A DNA stretch of 64,000 nt from Dethiosulfatarculus sandiegensis (GTDB lineage: Bacteria > Desulfobacterota > Desulfarculia > Desulfarculales > Desulfarculaceae), in the NCBI RefSeq assembly GCF_000931935.2, contig NZ_AZAC01000014.1, positions 310,001-374,000 of the forward strand, written 5' to 3'. Position 1 is the stretch's first letter, and every line of letters begins with the position of its first letter. Below the pieces are notes generated by a model that was not told where the DNA came from, ran no database searches, and worked only from the letters and a program-made list of their open reading frames with translations. The position numbers and the translations under genes were made by a program. Below, one piece after another: positions 27,080 to 35,816 of this stretch.

Positions 27080-27736
27080 ATGCCGGATAATTTTGCCCAA
27101 GGTGTAAGGAGTAATTCACTTTCAGGTGTTAAAGGTCCCAATATTTATATTAAATTAATTAAAGAAGCCTATACCTCTCCTGTAAAGTATTTTAAATTTT
27201 TCCAAAAACTTAATCTGTCTGTGTCCTTAAAATATTTTTTAATCTTGATGTGGATTAGTTTGTTTGCTGTGTTGGTGGAGCTATTGGTATTTGGGGCTCC
27301 CTTTGAGGCTAACCTGAATAGTAATGCGGGATGGCGGATATATGCCCTTGGATATTTTGCCAGCACCATAGTTCAATTTTTTATAGCTACGGTGCTTAAT
27401 TGGATCTTATGGGTAATTCCTTATTTGATTGCCGTGTTTCTAATCTTCAAGTTAATTTTATTTCTTGAAATTGACCTGAAAAAAATAAGTTTGATGTTTG
27501 TCGCGGCGCAGGTGTATAATTTTTATTTCTTTCTACCCTTGAGTGAACTTTTTGGATGGTTAGCAGTTGGTCTGGTTCTAAGGTTTCAGATGTTTTTAGC
27601 ACTATATTCCACATTTTTGACACAGGTGGAAAGAAAGGGTAAGAGAATCGGAGGTGTGATTGTAATAGTGGTGTGCTTTGAGCTTGCCGATAAAATAAAA
27701 TTAATTTTAGAAAGTAATTTTTTCTCAAATCTATGA
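27080..27736 (+). CDS. Multi-pass membrane protein, Yip1-like paralog 1
   Basis: AT-rich gene for a 218-residue membrane protein with about five hydrophobic segments. GGGGGGAG directly precedes the ATG at 27080. Two motifs recur in the genes at 28530 and 29170: EAYTSPVKYFKFFQKL near the N-terminus, just before the first membrane segment, and DLKKISLMFVAAQVYNF in a middle loop. The layout is reminiscent of Yip1-domain proteins, but the similarity is too weak to assign that family. Function unknown. Codon use is far more AT-rich than in the flanking operons, which suggests foreign origin. Confidence 0.75.
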   Translation: MPDNFAQGVRSNSLSGVKGPNIYIKLIKEAYTSPVKYFKFFQKLNLSVSLKYFLILMWISLFAVLVELLVFGAPFEANLNSNAGWRIYALGYFASTIVQFFIATVLNWILWVIPYLIAVFLIFKLILFLEIDLKKISLMFVAAQVYNFYFFLPLSELFGWLAVGLVLRFQMFLALYSTFLTQVERKGKRIGGVIVIVVCFELADKIKLILESNFFSNL

Positions 27737-27868
27737 ATATAGTGCGCACCCCAATGGCTGGTTTTAGTCGGATTCCATGGCCTTGGTGGAATGCAAAGGC
27801 TCCTTCACACCCATGACCAAGCTGTATGGGCAAAAAGGGGGGCTTTGTTTTGTCCTATTGCTTTGTAA

Positions 27869-28069
27869 TCAGGATCTCAGCATGGCTCCGCCGGGCAGCA
27901 TGTCATCAGGTGGAGGCTGGCCGTGCTTCTTTCGGTACTCTTTGCGTTTACACTCATTCTGTTTGGGGCCTTTGCAGTATAGGGTTACCAGCCCCTGGCA
28001 AGCGGCTTGGTGAGACTTGGCGTGTTTTTGGAAAAATCCGCACTTATCCAGCAAATCACAGTTCGACAT
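27869..28069 (-). CDS. Small Cys-rich protein
   Basis: A 66-residue soluble protein with cysteines at 4, 10, 24, 32 and 40: MSNCDLLDKCGFF, then YCKGPKQNECKR, then a C-terminal PPPDDMLPGG. AGGAG lies seven bases before the ATG at 28069, strong support for a real gene. The C-x5-C-G-F-F ... Y-C-x7-C-x-R spacing looks like a short Cys-rich family seen in anaerobic Deltaproteobacteria, possibly binding metal or an iron-sulfur centre (recollection, not searched). It runs opposite to the membrane-protein genes on both sides and is less AT-rich than they are. Confidence 0.68.
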   Translation of the reverse strand: MSNCDLLDKCGFFQKHAKSHQAACQGLVTLYCKGPKQNECKRKEYRKKHGQPPPDDMLPGGAMLRS

Positions 28070-28526
28070 GGGCTCTCTCCTAAGCAAGCTGGCAGATAGA
28101 TGACCCTTTGCCTCTTGAGTCCTTTGAAAATTCAGTGCTGGAAGTTTCAGTTAGGGGAACCTTATGCCTGGTAATTCAAGTTCAGAAAGAAATGTCCGGC
28201 TACGGTAAGACCCAAGACCCTCCTCTAAAATCATGATAATTTATGGTTCAGGAAAATGCAATATTATAAGCTATCTGGAATTGTTTTTTAATTTTTAACG
28301 CATCCTTTGATGAAAATATTTTCAGGTTGAGGTTATTTTTTTGTCCTTGAATCACTCTTGATTATTAAAGAATTTCTAATGAGAAAAAAGGACTTTAGTG
28401 CGTTTAGTTTTTATGCTTGACTGCCCTGTTGGCTAGCCTGTAAGAATTGTGTTAAGTGAAAAAAGTAAGTTAGTTTTCTGGGATCTGTATTTATTTTAAA
28501 TTTGATGTTATATCTTAAGCAGCTTA
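28070..28526. other. AT-rich intergenic region
   Basis: About 460 bp between the Cys-rich gene (minus) and the second membrane-protein gene (plus). It must hold the divergent promoters. It is strongly AT-rich from 28230 on. No open frame with a ribosome site, repeat or structured RNA was recognised. Confidence 0.5.
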
Positions 28527-28529
28527 GTG

Positions 28530-29150
28530 ATGATTCATTTTTTAAGTAATGTGAAATTTAAGTTCATTTTTAGTAGTAATATCTCTAAACTTTATGCAAA
28601 AGCTTTTGCTTCCCCTGTAAGTTATTTCAGACTATTACAAAGAGTAAAAGGGGAAGATGCTTTCTTGTTTTTTATACTTGTCAGCTTGATAAATTTTATA
28701 GTTTTGTTCTACGGATTACTGTTCTTTCGCATGGCTTTTGGAATTACTTTAGGCGCTGGCGGCTATGATGCTACTAGTGTGTTAAGTTATGGAGTTAAAG
28801 CAATTGTTCCTGTGCTTGAAAAATACTTTTGGTGTTTTTTGATTGATATTATTTGTTTGGTTTCGTTTGCTCAAATATATAAACGTAAAAATACCTTTGG
28901 GTGCACCTTTAAGAAGGTGCTTTTAATTTTTCTCGCTTCTCAGGTTTTTAATATTTTTTTATTTTTTGAGCCCTTTTTTTGTTCAACTTTACTTCCCTCT
29001 GGTTTGCTTTCTTTTTGCTTGACGATGATTTTCGGTATTGCTGTGATTTTTAAGGTTACTACTGCCTGGGTTGTTCATATTGTTGTTGGGAGTGTTCTAA
29101 TAATTTCCAACTTGATATCCAAGATTCATTTTTTTCTATGTGAGATTTAG
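28530..29150 (+). CDS. Multi-pass membrane protein, Yip1-like paralog 2
   Basis: AT-rich gene for a 206-residue membrane protein with about five hydrophobic segments. It shares with the gene at 27080 the pre-membrane motif KAFASPVSYFRLLQRV and the loop motif TFKKVLLIFLASQVFNI. A GTG at 28527 adjoins the ATG at 28530; neither has a strong ribosome site. The third paralog begins 19 bp downstream, so these two are probably co-transcribed. No catalytic residues are evident. Function unknown. Confidence 0.7.
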   Translation: MIHFLSNVKFKFIFSSNISKLYAKAFASPVSYFRLLQRVKGEDAFLFFILVSLINFIVLFYGLLFFRMAFGITLGAGGYDATSVLSYGVKAIVPVLEKYFWCFLIDIICLVSFAQIYKRKNTFGCTFKKVLLIFLASQVFNIFLFFEPFFCSTLLPSGLLSFCLTMIFGIAVIFKVTTAWVVHIVVGSVLIISNLISKIHFFLCEI

Positions 29151-29169
29151 TGTTAGAAGAGGCGACTGT

Positions 29170-29847
29170 ATGGATAGTAAGACAATATCTATTGAATATA
29201 ATGCTATTTTTTCTGCCTGTAATGTTTTTAAGAGGCTGTTATGTGTAGCTTTTAAACGGCCTGTTGATTATTTTATTTTGTTTGTTGGTCTTAAATTACA
29301 ACAGAAACTTTTTTTCTTAGTCTTGTTTTTATCTATCAATTTTATTCTTTATATAATCTGGGCTAATATTTACGTTTTTTGTTTGCCAGACTACCTATTT
29401 TATACTGATCACATTGCCGGTAATGGTGTTTCGAAAGATTACCTTTTATCTGTAGGGGAATTTGGCAGATTTCACATTCTACTTTATCTGCTGGTTTACC
29501 TCCCCGGTTATTTAGTGGCATATATAGGGCTGAATCTTACAAATTCTGCTGATATTTCTTTTAAAGGTATTATGGATATTTTTATTGCCTCGCAAATCTA
29601 TTATCCGTCATACTATCCCATTTTGGCTATAGGCCATTATTCTAAATGGCTAGAATTTGTATTCTTGTTGGTAATAACTACATGGGGTCTGAAAGGGGTT
29701 TTCAAAGTTAAGGGGATCTTCCCTGTTTTTTTATTGCTTCTCGGATTTTTGCCTGGCATTTGTCTTATTGAATACTGGAAAATTTGGAAAATATATGGTC
29801 TATTCCAATATTTGGGTGAGGCTTTAGCCAGCCCTTTATTGCAATAG
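29170..29847 (+). CDS. Multi-pass membrane protein, Yip1-like paralog 3
   Basis: AT-rich gene for a 225-residue membrane protein. It shares the N-terminal VAFKRPVDYFILFVGL and the loop SFKGIMDIFIASQIYYP with its two upstream paralogs, though it is the most divergent. The ATG at 29170 is preferred because GAAGAGG lies eight bases before it; the frame opens at 29140, overlapping the previous gene. Base composition changes sharply about 10 bp after its stop, where a truncated deacylase-like pseudogene begins. Function unknown. Confidence 0.7.
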   Translation: MDSKTISIEYNAIFSACNVFKRLLCVAFKRPVDYFILFVGLKLQQKLFFLVLFLSINFILYIIWANIYVFCLPDYLFYTDHIAGNGVSKDYLLSVGEFGRFHILLYLLVYLPGYLVAYIGLNLTNSADISFKGIMDIFIASQIYYPSYYPILAIGHYSKWLEFVFLLVITTWGLKGVFKVKGIFPVFLLLLGFLPGICLIEYWKIWKIYGLFQYLGEALASPLLQ

Positions 29848-29858
29848 CTACTATTTGA

Positions 29859-30688
29859 ATGGCTAACGAAAGCCCGGCGGCCAACCTGGCCGCTCAGCTT
29901 CTGGTGGAATCGGCCCTGGTGACTCAGGGCAAGCTGGTGGTGGCCGTCCGCGCCAACCGGAGTGCTTCGACCGTGACCAGGCCCGGAGAAGCCAATCCGC
30001 TTTTCTATCATATCCCCACCTCCCGGGGCGTGAAGAAGTTCCGCATGGGCGACCGCTGGCCCGATCCCGAGGTCTATGTGAATTATCCCAGCAGCCAGAT
30101 GTTGGCTTACATGGATATCGGAAACCTGAAATGCACCTGGCCGGGCAAGGAAGACGGCGCCATCACGGAAAAGACCTGTTATGCCTTTTACAAAGTGATT
30201 GAAGAAAAAAAGGTGGATGTCTTTATTGATTATCACGAGCCTGAACCGGAGTCCCCGGTTATCAGCACAATCTTGACTCATCAAAAGATGACCGAGGCCG
30301 CGGTCATGGGCCGGCATTATGCTTACCGGTGAGGAGTTCAAACGGCCGATCGGCATGGAATATTCCCCGCCGACCCTGCACGCCCTTTCCCATCGGGAAG
30401 TCGCTGACCACACCCGGGCGGCCTCGCTTTTGTTTGAAACGCCGGAACCGTTTTCGGACCGGGTGCGGTGCGTGACCGATGAAAAACTGGTTTTTGGAAG
30501 GCAAGGATCCCTTTGTAATGAAGGCCGGAGAGCACAAATTACTTTATGAGCAGATTACTGAAGAGGGCTGGCCCATTGACGTGCGAGTGGGCAGACACAG
30601 TTCCGCCACCTTAAAGGTCGCTGAACTGTGCTCGGAGCTGAATCCGGAGAAGGCTATTGTCATAAGGGGCGTGCCTCGCTATGCATAG
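29859..30688 (+). pseudogene. Truncated, frameshifted metallo-deacylase/carboxypeptidase-like pseudogene
   Basis: Three reading frames together give one protein-like sequence of about 275 residues. Frame one (29859-30310) includes VDVFIDYHEPEPESP. Frame two continues from about 30312 (IMLTGEEFKRPIGMEYSPP) to about 30490. Frame three ends at 30688 with EGKDPFVMKAGEHKLL and VRVGRHSSATLKVAE. The pieces resemble the succinylglutamate-desuccinylase/aspartoacylase or M14-like hydrolases, but the N-terminal metal-binding motif is absent. The 5' end stops at the edge of the AT-rich island, where a TGA directly precedes the first ATG. At least two frameshifts plus the 5' loss make it non-functional. 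Confidence 0.6.
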
Positions 30689-31096
30689 GTAATTGAAAAA
30701 GGGGAGGGGCATTGGTTCTGGAACCCCTCCAAGGCGGACTCTGCCCGAGTTTATTATGAATAAAACTTGAAAAGGATCTGGAGTACACCCCAAAATGCTG
30801 ATGAATTATCGGGGTGTTAACTGACGGCTCGCAGAATAGTGACTCCTTCAAAAGGTAATTGATTTTGCCAAGTGGCATCTCACAAAGGACAGGGAGCCCG
30901 GCCCTTTTGGGTAAGACTTGTCTTACTCCTTGATTCTCGGCCTTGGATTTCCCATTGGGTTGGCAATCGGTTTTTCGGCTTTACTCTCCGTTTTTTTCCC
31001 GCCAGGCCTGTGATAAGGTTTTGTCTGAATTGTTTCCAAGCAGCCTCCAATACGGAGTCCCTTTTTATAAGACTACTCTAAAGTGGGAGTTTTCTT
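30689..31096. other. Intergenic region with a hairpin
   Basis: About 400 bp between the pseudogene and the Nudix gene. GGAGGGG and CCCCTCC (30701-30728) can pair around an inner GGTTC/GAACC, giving a hairpin without a U tract, perhaps the old end of the pseudogene's transcript. Short open frames here lack ribosome sites. Nothing else was recognised. Confidence 0.5.
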
Positions 31097-31663
31097 TTGA
31101 GCCATATAAGCAAGTGGAAGATAACCGAATCCGAATATGTTGTGAATGACAGATGGATAAAGGTCAGGGCCGATAGATGCGAGTTGGATAATGGTGTGAT
31201 TATTGAGCCTTATTATGTCCTTCAGTATCCGACCTGGGTGAATACCTTTGCCTTGACCCCGGATGAGGAAGTGGTTTTGGTAAGGCAATACCGTCACGGC
31301 ATTGGCCGGATTGTCCTTGAACTTCCTTCCGGTACTGTGGAGCAAAGTGACGATTCCATTGAAAAGGCCGCCAGGCGGGAGCTTATGGAAGAGACCGGTT
31401 ATGGAGGCGGCGCTTTCATGGAGACCGGTTGCTTATCGCCCAATACGGCCAACCATTTAAACCTGGTGCACTGCTTTTTGGCCAAGGATGTTGAACTGAT
31501 CGCCAAACCCCAAGAAGATGATTACGAGCAGATCGAAACCGTAGTCAAACCCCTGCCGGAGGTGATCGAAATGGTCAGAACCAATAAATTTCACCAGGCG
31601 CTTCATACCTCTGCGGTCTTTTGGGCTTTGGATAAACTGAACCGCCTGGATATCCATGCGTAG
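31097..31663 (+). CDS. Nudix hydrolase (ADP-ribose pyrophosphatase-like)
   Basis: Protein of 188 residues with the Nudix fold. The helix of the Nudix box, AARRELMEETGY, keeps the metal-binding glutamates. The loop before it has one extra residue, and Asp replaces the first conserved Glu (GTVEQSDDSIEK). VVLVRQYRHGIGRIVLELPSG before the box and the 188-residue size fit the ADP-ribose/NDP-sugar pyrophosphatase branch. The start is TTG at 31097, seven bases after GGGAG; no ATG fits. It faces the second Liv operon across a 200-bp gap. Confidence 0.85.
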   Translation: MSHISKWKITESEYVVNDRWIKVRADRCELDNGVIIEPYYVLQYPTWVNTFALTPDEEVVLVRQYRHGIGRIVLELPSGTVEQSDDSIEKAARRELMEETGYGGGAFMETGCLSPNTANHLNLVHCFLAKDVELIAKPQEDDYEQIETVVKPLPEVIEMVRTNKFHQALHTSAVFWALDKLNRLDIHA

Positions 31664-31769
31664 TCGGGAGCCTCTCTGTTTCATTTGAAGCTCGGGCGTC
31701 TTGTTCGGGCAGGGAATTGATAGGGTTTCGATGGGGTAGGTTTGAGTGACTTGTTTTCAAGCCTGCTCT

Positions 31770-31801
31770 CCGGCAGGGGCTTAACCTGTTGTTCCTGCCG
31801 G
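31770..31801. terminator. Stem-loop between convergent Nudix and livF genes
   Basis: CCGGCAGG and CCTGCCGG form an 8-bp stem with a 16-base loop. No clear U tract follows on either strand. Its position between convergent genes suggests a termination or mRNA 3'-end role. Confidence 0.5.
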
Positions 31802-31864
31802 TGAATGGCATTTTGATCACAAAAGCGCCTTTGGGCCTGTTGTCCCAAGGCTTGGTTTCCGGCC

Positions 31865-32578
31865 TCATCCCCCCAAATAGGCCTTTTTAACCTCCGGGTC
31901 TTCCAGAAGAGCCTTGGCCTCGCCTTTGAGGGCGATTTTTCCGTTTTCCAGCACATAGCCCCTTTGGGCGAATTTAAGGGCCAGCCGGGCGTTTTGCTCC
32001 ACCAGGAGAATGGCGGTTCCCTGCTGGTTGATCTCTTTCAATGCCTCAAAGACCCTCAGCATCAAAAGCGGGGCCAGGCCCATGGAAGGTTCGTCCAGGA
32101 GCATCAGCTTTCTGCCGCTGACAAAGGCTCGGCCCACTGCCAGCATCTGCTGTTCGCCACCGCTTAAGGTGCCGGCCTTTTGCCATTTTCTTTCATCCAG
32201 GCGGGTGAAGATCTCAAACACCTGTTGAATGTCTTTTTTAACGCCCTCGTGGTCCTTTCGGGCAAAGGCGGCCAGCTCCAGGTTTTCCCGCACCGTCAGG
32301 TTTCCGAAAAGACGCCTTCCCTCAGGCACATGGGACACGCCCAGACGGCTTACAACCTTGTCCGCGCTGAATTTTAAAAGATCCACGCCCTGACAGGTCA
32401 TGCTGGTGTTGGGCCCCACCTCCACCATGCGGGATATGGCCCGCAAGGTGGTGCTTTTACCCGCTCCGTTGGCCCCGATTATGGTTATGATCTCTCGTTC
32501 GGCAATCTCAAAGTCAATCCCGTGCAAGGCCCGGATGTTGCCGTATGACACCTCGAGGTTTTTTACGGAAAGCAGCAT
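31865..32578 (-). CDS. livF: Liv-type ABC ATPase, LivF family (system 2)
   Basis: ATP-binding subunit of 237 residues, last gene of the second Liv operon. Walker A is IGANGAGKSTT, the signature is LSGGEQQMLAVGRAF, Walker B is LMLLDEPSMGLAP, and LLVEQNARLAL is the LivF form of the switch region. Its ATG overlaps the last base of the livG stop. It is closer to the textbook LivF than the system 1 protein. Confidence 0.94.
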   Translation of the reverse strand: MLLSVKNLEVSYGNIRALHGIDFEIAEREIITIIGANGAGKSTTLRAISRMVEVGPNTSMTCQGVDLLKFSADKVVSRLGVSHVPEGRRLFGNLTVRENLELAAFARKDHEGVKKDIQQVFEIFTRLDERKWQKAGTLSGGEQQMLAVGRAFVSGRKLMLLDEPSMGLAPLLMLRVFEALKEINQQGTAILLVEQNARLALKFAQRGYVLENGKIALKGEAKALLEDPEVKKAYLGG

Positions 32579-33348
32579 CAGTCCAACTTCTCCTCGCCAA
32601 GATAGGCCTCAATAACCTTGGGATTGTTTTGAATCTCTTCCGGGTTGCCTTCTGCTATCACCTGGCCGAAGACCAATGTCTGTATCCTTTGGCAAAGTTC
32701 CATGACAAATTTCAGCCTGTGTTCGATAAGGAATATGGCCAGGCCGAATTTCTGGTGGACCGTGCGGATGATCTGAATCATCTGGCTCAGTTCTTCAGGA
32801 GTCATGCCCACTGTGGGCTCATCCAAAAAAAGCACCTTGGGGTCGGTTGCCAATGCCCTTGCCATTTCCACTCTTCTCTGGGCCCCATAAGGCAGGTTCA
32901 ATACCACCTGATCGGCCAGGCTGTCTACACCGAGCATCTCCAGGAGGCTCATGGCCACTTCCGTGGCTTGGGCCTCTTGTTTTTTTCGTTTGGGCGTGCC
33001 CAGAAAAGCGCCGGTGAAGCCATAATCGATTTTGGAATAGCGGGCCATCTTCACATGCTCCAGGACTGTCATGTGCCGCCACAAGCGCAGGTCCTGGAAG
33101 GTCCTCCCCAGGCCCAGGGAGGCTATGTAATGGGGCCTAAGGCCGGTTATCTCTTGACCGTTAAAAGTGATTTTGCCCTCGGTGGGGCAGTATATGCCGG
33201 TGATAAGGTTAAAGATGGTGGTCTTGCCCGCTCCGTTGGGGCCGATAAGCCCCATGATCTGCCCCGGCTCCAGGGTCAGGTTGTAGCTGTTGACCGCCAC
33301 CAGGCCGCCAAAACGATGGGTCATCTCTTTAACCGAAAGAAGTGCCAT
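32578..33348 (-). CDS. livG: Liv-type ABC ATPase, LivG family (system 2)
   Basis: ATP-binding subunit of 256 residues. Walker A is IGPNGAGKTT, the LivG-type signature is LPYGAQRRVEMARAL, Walker B is VLFLDEPTVGMTP, and LIEHRLKFV has the switch His. The ATG at 33348 is preferred to a TTG at 33354 because AAAGG stands 10 bases upstream. It pairs with LivF to power the permeases encoded upstream. All motifs are standard, unlike the system 1 LivG. Confidence 0.94.
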   Translation of the reverse strand: MALLSVKEMTHRFGGLVAVNSYNLTLEPGQIMGLIGPNGAGKTTIFNLITGIYCPTEGKITFNGQEITGLRPHYIASLGLGRTFQDLRLWRHMTVLEHVKMARYSKIDYGFTGAFLGTPKRKKQEAQATEVAMSLLEMLGVDSLADQVVLNLPYGAQRRVEMARALATDPKVLFLDEPTVGMTPEELSQMIQIIRTVHQKFGLAIFLIEHRLKFVMELCQRIQTLVFGQVIAEGNPEEIQNNPKVIEAYLGEEKLD

Positions 33349-33362
33349 AGCCAAAAAACCTT

Positions 33363-34643
33363 TTATTTCCTGGGCGCCAGGATGCGTTTTAAGTTGAACT
33401 CCTTAAAGGCGATAAGCCCGGTGGGACGATAGATCATGACCAGAATCAAAAGGGTGGGGATTAAAATCCACTTAAAGAGTTCCAGGGGCCTTAGGGCTTC
33501 TCCCATGATCTGGATTCCCACCGCGCCCACAATAGAACCGTATACCGAGTTCAAGCCTCCGAAATAGACCATGGCCAGGACCTCGGCCAGCTTTTGAATG
33601 CCAAAGGTTCCGGGGTTTACATAGCGCAGCACGTGGGCAAATAGCGCTCCCGCCACCCCGGCCCAAAAGGCGGCGAACATAAAGGCCACGATTTTGGTTT
33701 TTCTGGTGTCCACAGTCATGGCGTCTGCCGCCATTTCATCGTCCCGGACAGCGTTCAAGGCCTTCCCCAATATGGAGGTGACAAAGTTGTTGATCATCCA
33801 GACGCCGATAATGGTGACCAGAAACACAGTCGGCAGGTTTGCCCAGTTGGGCTGGCCGCTTAATCCCCTGGGGCCGCCGACCACCTCCAGGTTTTCGATC
33901 AGGCTTTTGACGATAAACATAAAGGCCAGGGATATGATCGCCAGGTAATCGCCCCTGGTGCGGAAAGAAGGGACGGCAATGGCAAGCGCGCCGACCGAGG
34001 CTGTGAGCCCGGCTATGATAAGCCCCAGGGGAAAAAGATAAGGTCCCAGTTCCGGGGGCAAAAGGGCCGGGCCAAAGAGTTTGTCCTTGGCAAAAAGAAG
34101 CACCGTGAATACAGAGCCCATATAGGCGCCAAGGGCCATGAATCCCGGATGTGAACAGGAAAATTCCCCCATGTAACCGTTTATGATATTCAGGCTCAGG
34201 GTCAAGAGTACGGCGATCAGGGTCAGGCGCAGGGTGAGGTTGCGGTAATCGCTTACCTCAGACCAGGTGTGCAGGGCAATATAGAGCAGAATCAGATGCA
34301 GAACCGCCGAGATGATCAAGGGCATCCTGTCCAGAGCAGCAGCCAGTTGATTGGTGATCGAGGCCGTGATCCGGGCCACTCCGATAATTGGGATGAAAAA
34401 GATCAATAAGTCATAGGCAAAAACACTAGGTATCATAAGCGGGGTCTTCAGCATGATCACAAAGCCGAAGAGCACCGGGATTTTGGGCAGGCCCAGCCCT
34501 TTGGCCAATTGGGTGCCGAAATATTGTTCCAGGAAAACCGCAACAATGACCCCCAAAAGCCAGCCCAACATGGGGGCCTTTGCGAGAAATGCCCTGATGC
34601 CTTGCCAGAGGCCCCGGGCGGAGGAATTGTCTTTATTCTGCAT
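33363..34643 (-). CDS. livM: Liv-type ABC permease, LivM family, long form (system 2)
   Basis: Permease of 426 residues, about 90 longer than the LivM of system 1. The first 115 residues hold three extra hydrophobic segments, as in Escherichia coli LivM. The core starts near LTLSLNIINGYMGEFSCSH, and the coupling loop is ALNAVRDDEMAADAMTVD. The ATG at 34643 is preferred because GAGGA lies eight bases upstream; in-frame starts at 34649 and 34667 are alternatives. Confidence 0.92.
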   Translation of the reverse strand: MQNKDNSSARGLWQGIRAFLAKAPMLGWLLGVIVAVFLEQYFGTQLAKGLGLPKIPVLFGFVIMLKTPLMIPSVFAYDLLIFFIPIIGVARITASITNQLAAALDRMPLIISAVLHLILLYIALHTWSEVSDYRNLTLRLTLIAVLLTLSLNIINGYMGEFSCSHPGFMALGAYMGSVFTVLLFAKDKLFGPALLPPELGPYLFPLGLIIAGLTASVGALAIAVPSFRTRGDYLAIISLAFMFIVKSLIENLEVVGGPRGLSGQPNWANLPTVFLVTIIGVWMINNFVTSILGKALNAVRDDEMAADAMTVDTRKTKIVAFMFAAFWAGVAGALFAHVLRYVNPGTFGIQKLAEVLAMVYFGGLNSVYGSIVGAVGIQIMGEALRPLELFKWILIPTLLILVMIYRPTGLIAFKEFNLKRILAPRK

Positions 34644-34705
34644 GGCCATATCCTCAAACTGTTTCAAAAAGCCGCGTCAATAAAGTGCCATCGGGTTTTT
34701 TCAGG

Positions 34706-35635
34706 TCACAGGCGCAGGCGGGCGCTGTAGGGCTCGCCGAAAAAGCCGTGGGGCCTGAAGACCAGAATCAACAGAATGATTGAGTAGGCTATGAAATCCC
34801 GCAGGGTGGAGGGGAAGATCATGGCCACGAATATTTCAATGAAACCCAGAAGGAAACCGGCCAGGGTCGCGCCAAGTACGGAACCCCTGCCTCCCAGGAT
34901 GGCTGCCACAAAGGCCTTCCAGCCAAAGACAATGCCCATGTAGGGGTCCAGCACCGGATAAGCCACCCCGAAAAGGATCCCCGCCGCCGCGGCCAGGGCC
35001 GAGCCTATGGCAAAGGTCAGCGCCGCGATGGTGTTTATGGAAACACCCATCAGGGGGACCACCACATAGTCAAAGGCCATGGCCCGCATGGCCATGCCCC
35101 ACTTGGTGCGTTTGATGAACTGGTGCAGGGCTATCATCAGAGCCAGGGAGACCAGCACGATCATTATTTTTTTGTTGGTGATGTAAACGCCGCCCAGGTT
35201 GTAGGTGGTGGATTCTATGAGCGAGGGAAAACGAATTCGGCGGGCTCCCAAAAGAGCCAGGTTGCCGGTCTCCAAAATGATGCCGATCATAAGCCCGGTA
35301 ATGGCGGCCGAGGCCCTGGGCGCTTCACGCAGGGGCCGGTAACCCACCCTTTCCACGATCATGCCCACAAAAGAGGTCAGAAACATGGAGATGATGATGG
35401 TCAGGACCAGGACCAGCCATCCCGGCGCGGCCGCTGCCCAGGCCGAGGTGGAGATGATGGCCAATAGAGCGGTGGCCACTCCAAAGCCAATATAGGCCCC
35501 GACCATGAAGATGTCGCCATGGGCAAAGTTGAACAGCATCAGGATGCCGTAGACCATGGAGTATCCCAGTGCGATCAGGGCGTAGAAACTGCCCCATTGC
35601 AGGGCATTGACCAGGTTTTGAAGGAATAATTGCAT
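34706..35635 (-). CDS. livH: Liv-type ABC permease, LivH family (system 2)
   Basis: Permease of 309 residues with about eight membrane segments. YSMVYGILMLFNFAHGDIFM is the LivH signature near residue 25, and WGMAMRAMAFDYVVVPLMGV is the coupling loop. It follows the binding-protein gene after a 180-bp gap that holds a strong stem-loop. It forms the channel with LivM. Confidence 0.93.
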   Translation of the reverse strand: MQLFLQNLVNALQWGSFYALIALGYSMVYGILMLFNFAHGDIFMVGAYIGFGVATALLAIISTSAWAAAAPGWLVLVLTIIISMFLTSFVGMIVERVGYRPLREAPRASAAITGLMIGIILETGNLALLGARRIRFPSLIESTTYNLGGVYITNKKIMIVLVSLALMIALHQFIKRTKWGMAMRAMAFDYVVVPLMGVSINTIAALTFAIGSALAAAAGILFGVAYPVLDPYMGIVFGWKAFVAAILGGRGSVLGATLAGFLLGFIEIFVAMIFPSTLRDFIAYSIILLILVFRPHGFFGEPYSARLRL

Positions 35636-35742
35636 CCTGCTTAAGCTCCGCTTAGTCTCAGGTGGCGGTTAAGTTTTTTGAGACTGTTTAATGTTTCAGC
35701 GGGAAACCGGACCGGCTAAAAAAGAGCGGCGATCCGTTAAGG

Positions 35743-35793
35743 GCCCGTCCATGCCGGAGAAGTCTTGGGGAAGCTATTCCGGCATGGGCGGGC
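35743..35793. terminator. Intercistronic stem-loop after the binding-protein gene
   Basis: GCCCGTCCATGCCGGA and TCCGGCATGGGCGGGC pair over 16 bp with one G-U pair and a 19-base loop, in the gap between the binding-protein and livH genes. No U tract follows on the coding strand. It is the longest of the five such hairpins in this window. Confidence 0.72.
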
Positions 35794-35816
35794 AGGTCAG
35801 GTGCTGTTAGGGGTGC

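Noticed and set aside
29637-30413. 258-codon minus-strand open frame
   Set aside because: It crosses the sharp composition boundary and lies antisense to a membrane-protein gene and a pseudogene; the predicted protein shows no family features.
32545-33432. 295-codon plus-strand open frame
   Set aside because: Antisense to the livG gene, whose motifs are all intact; the plus-strand translation is rich in His, Gln and Gly as expected for a shadow frame.
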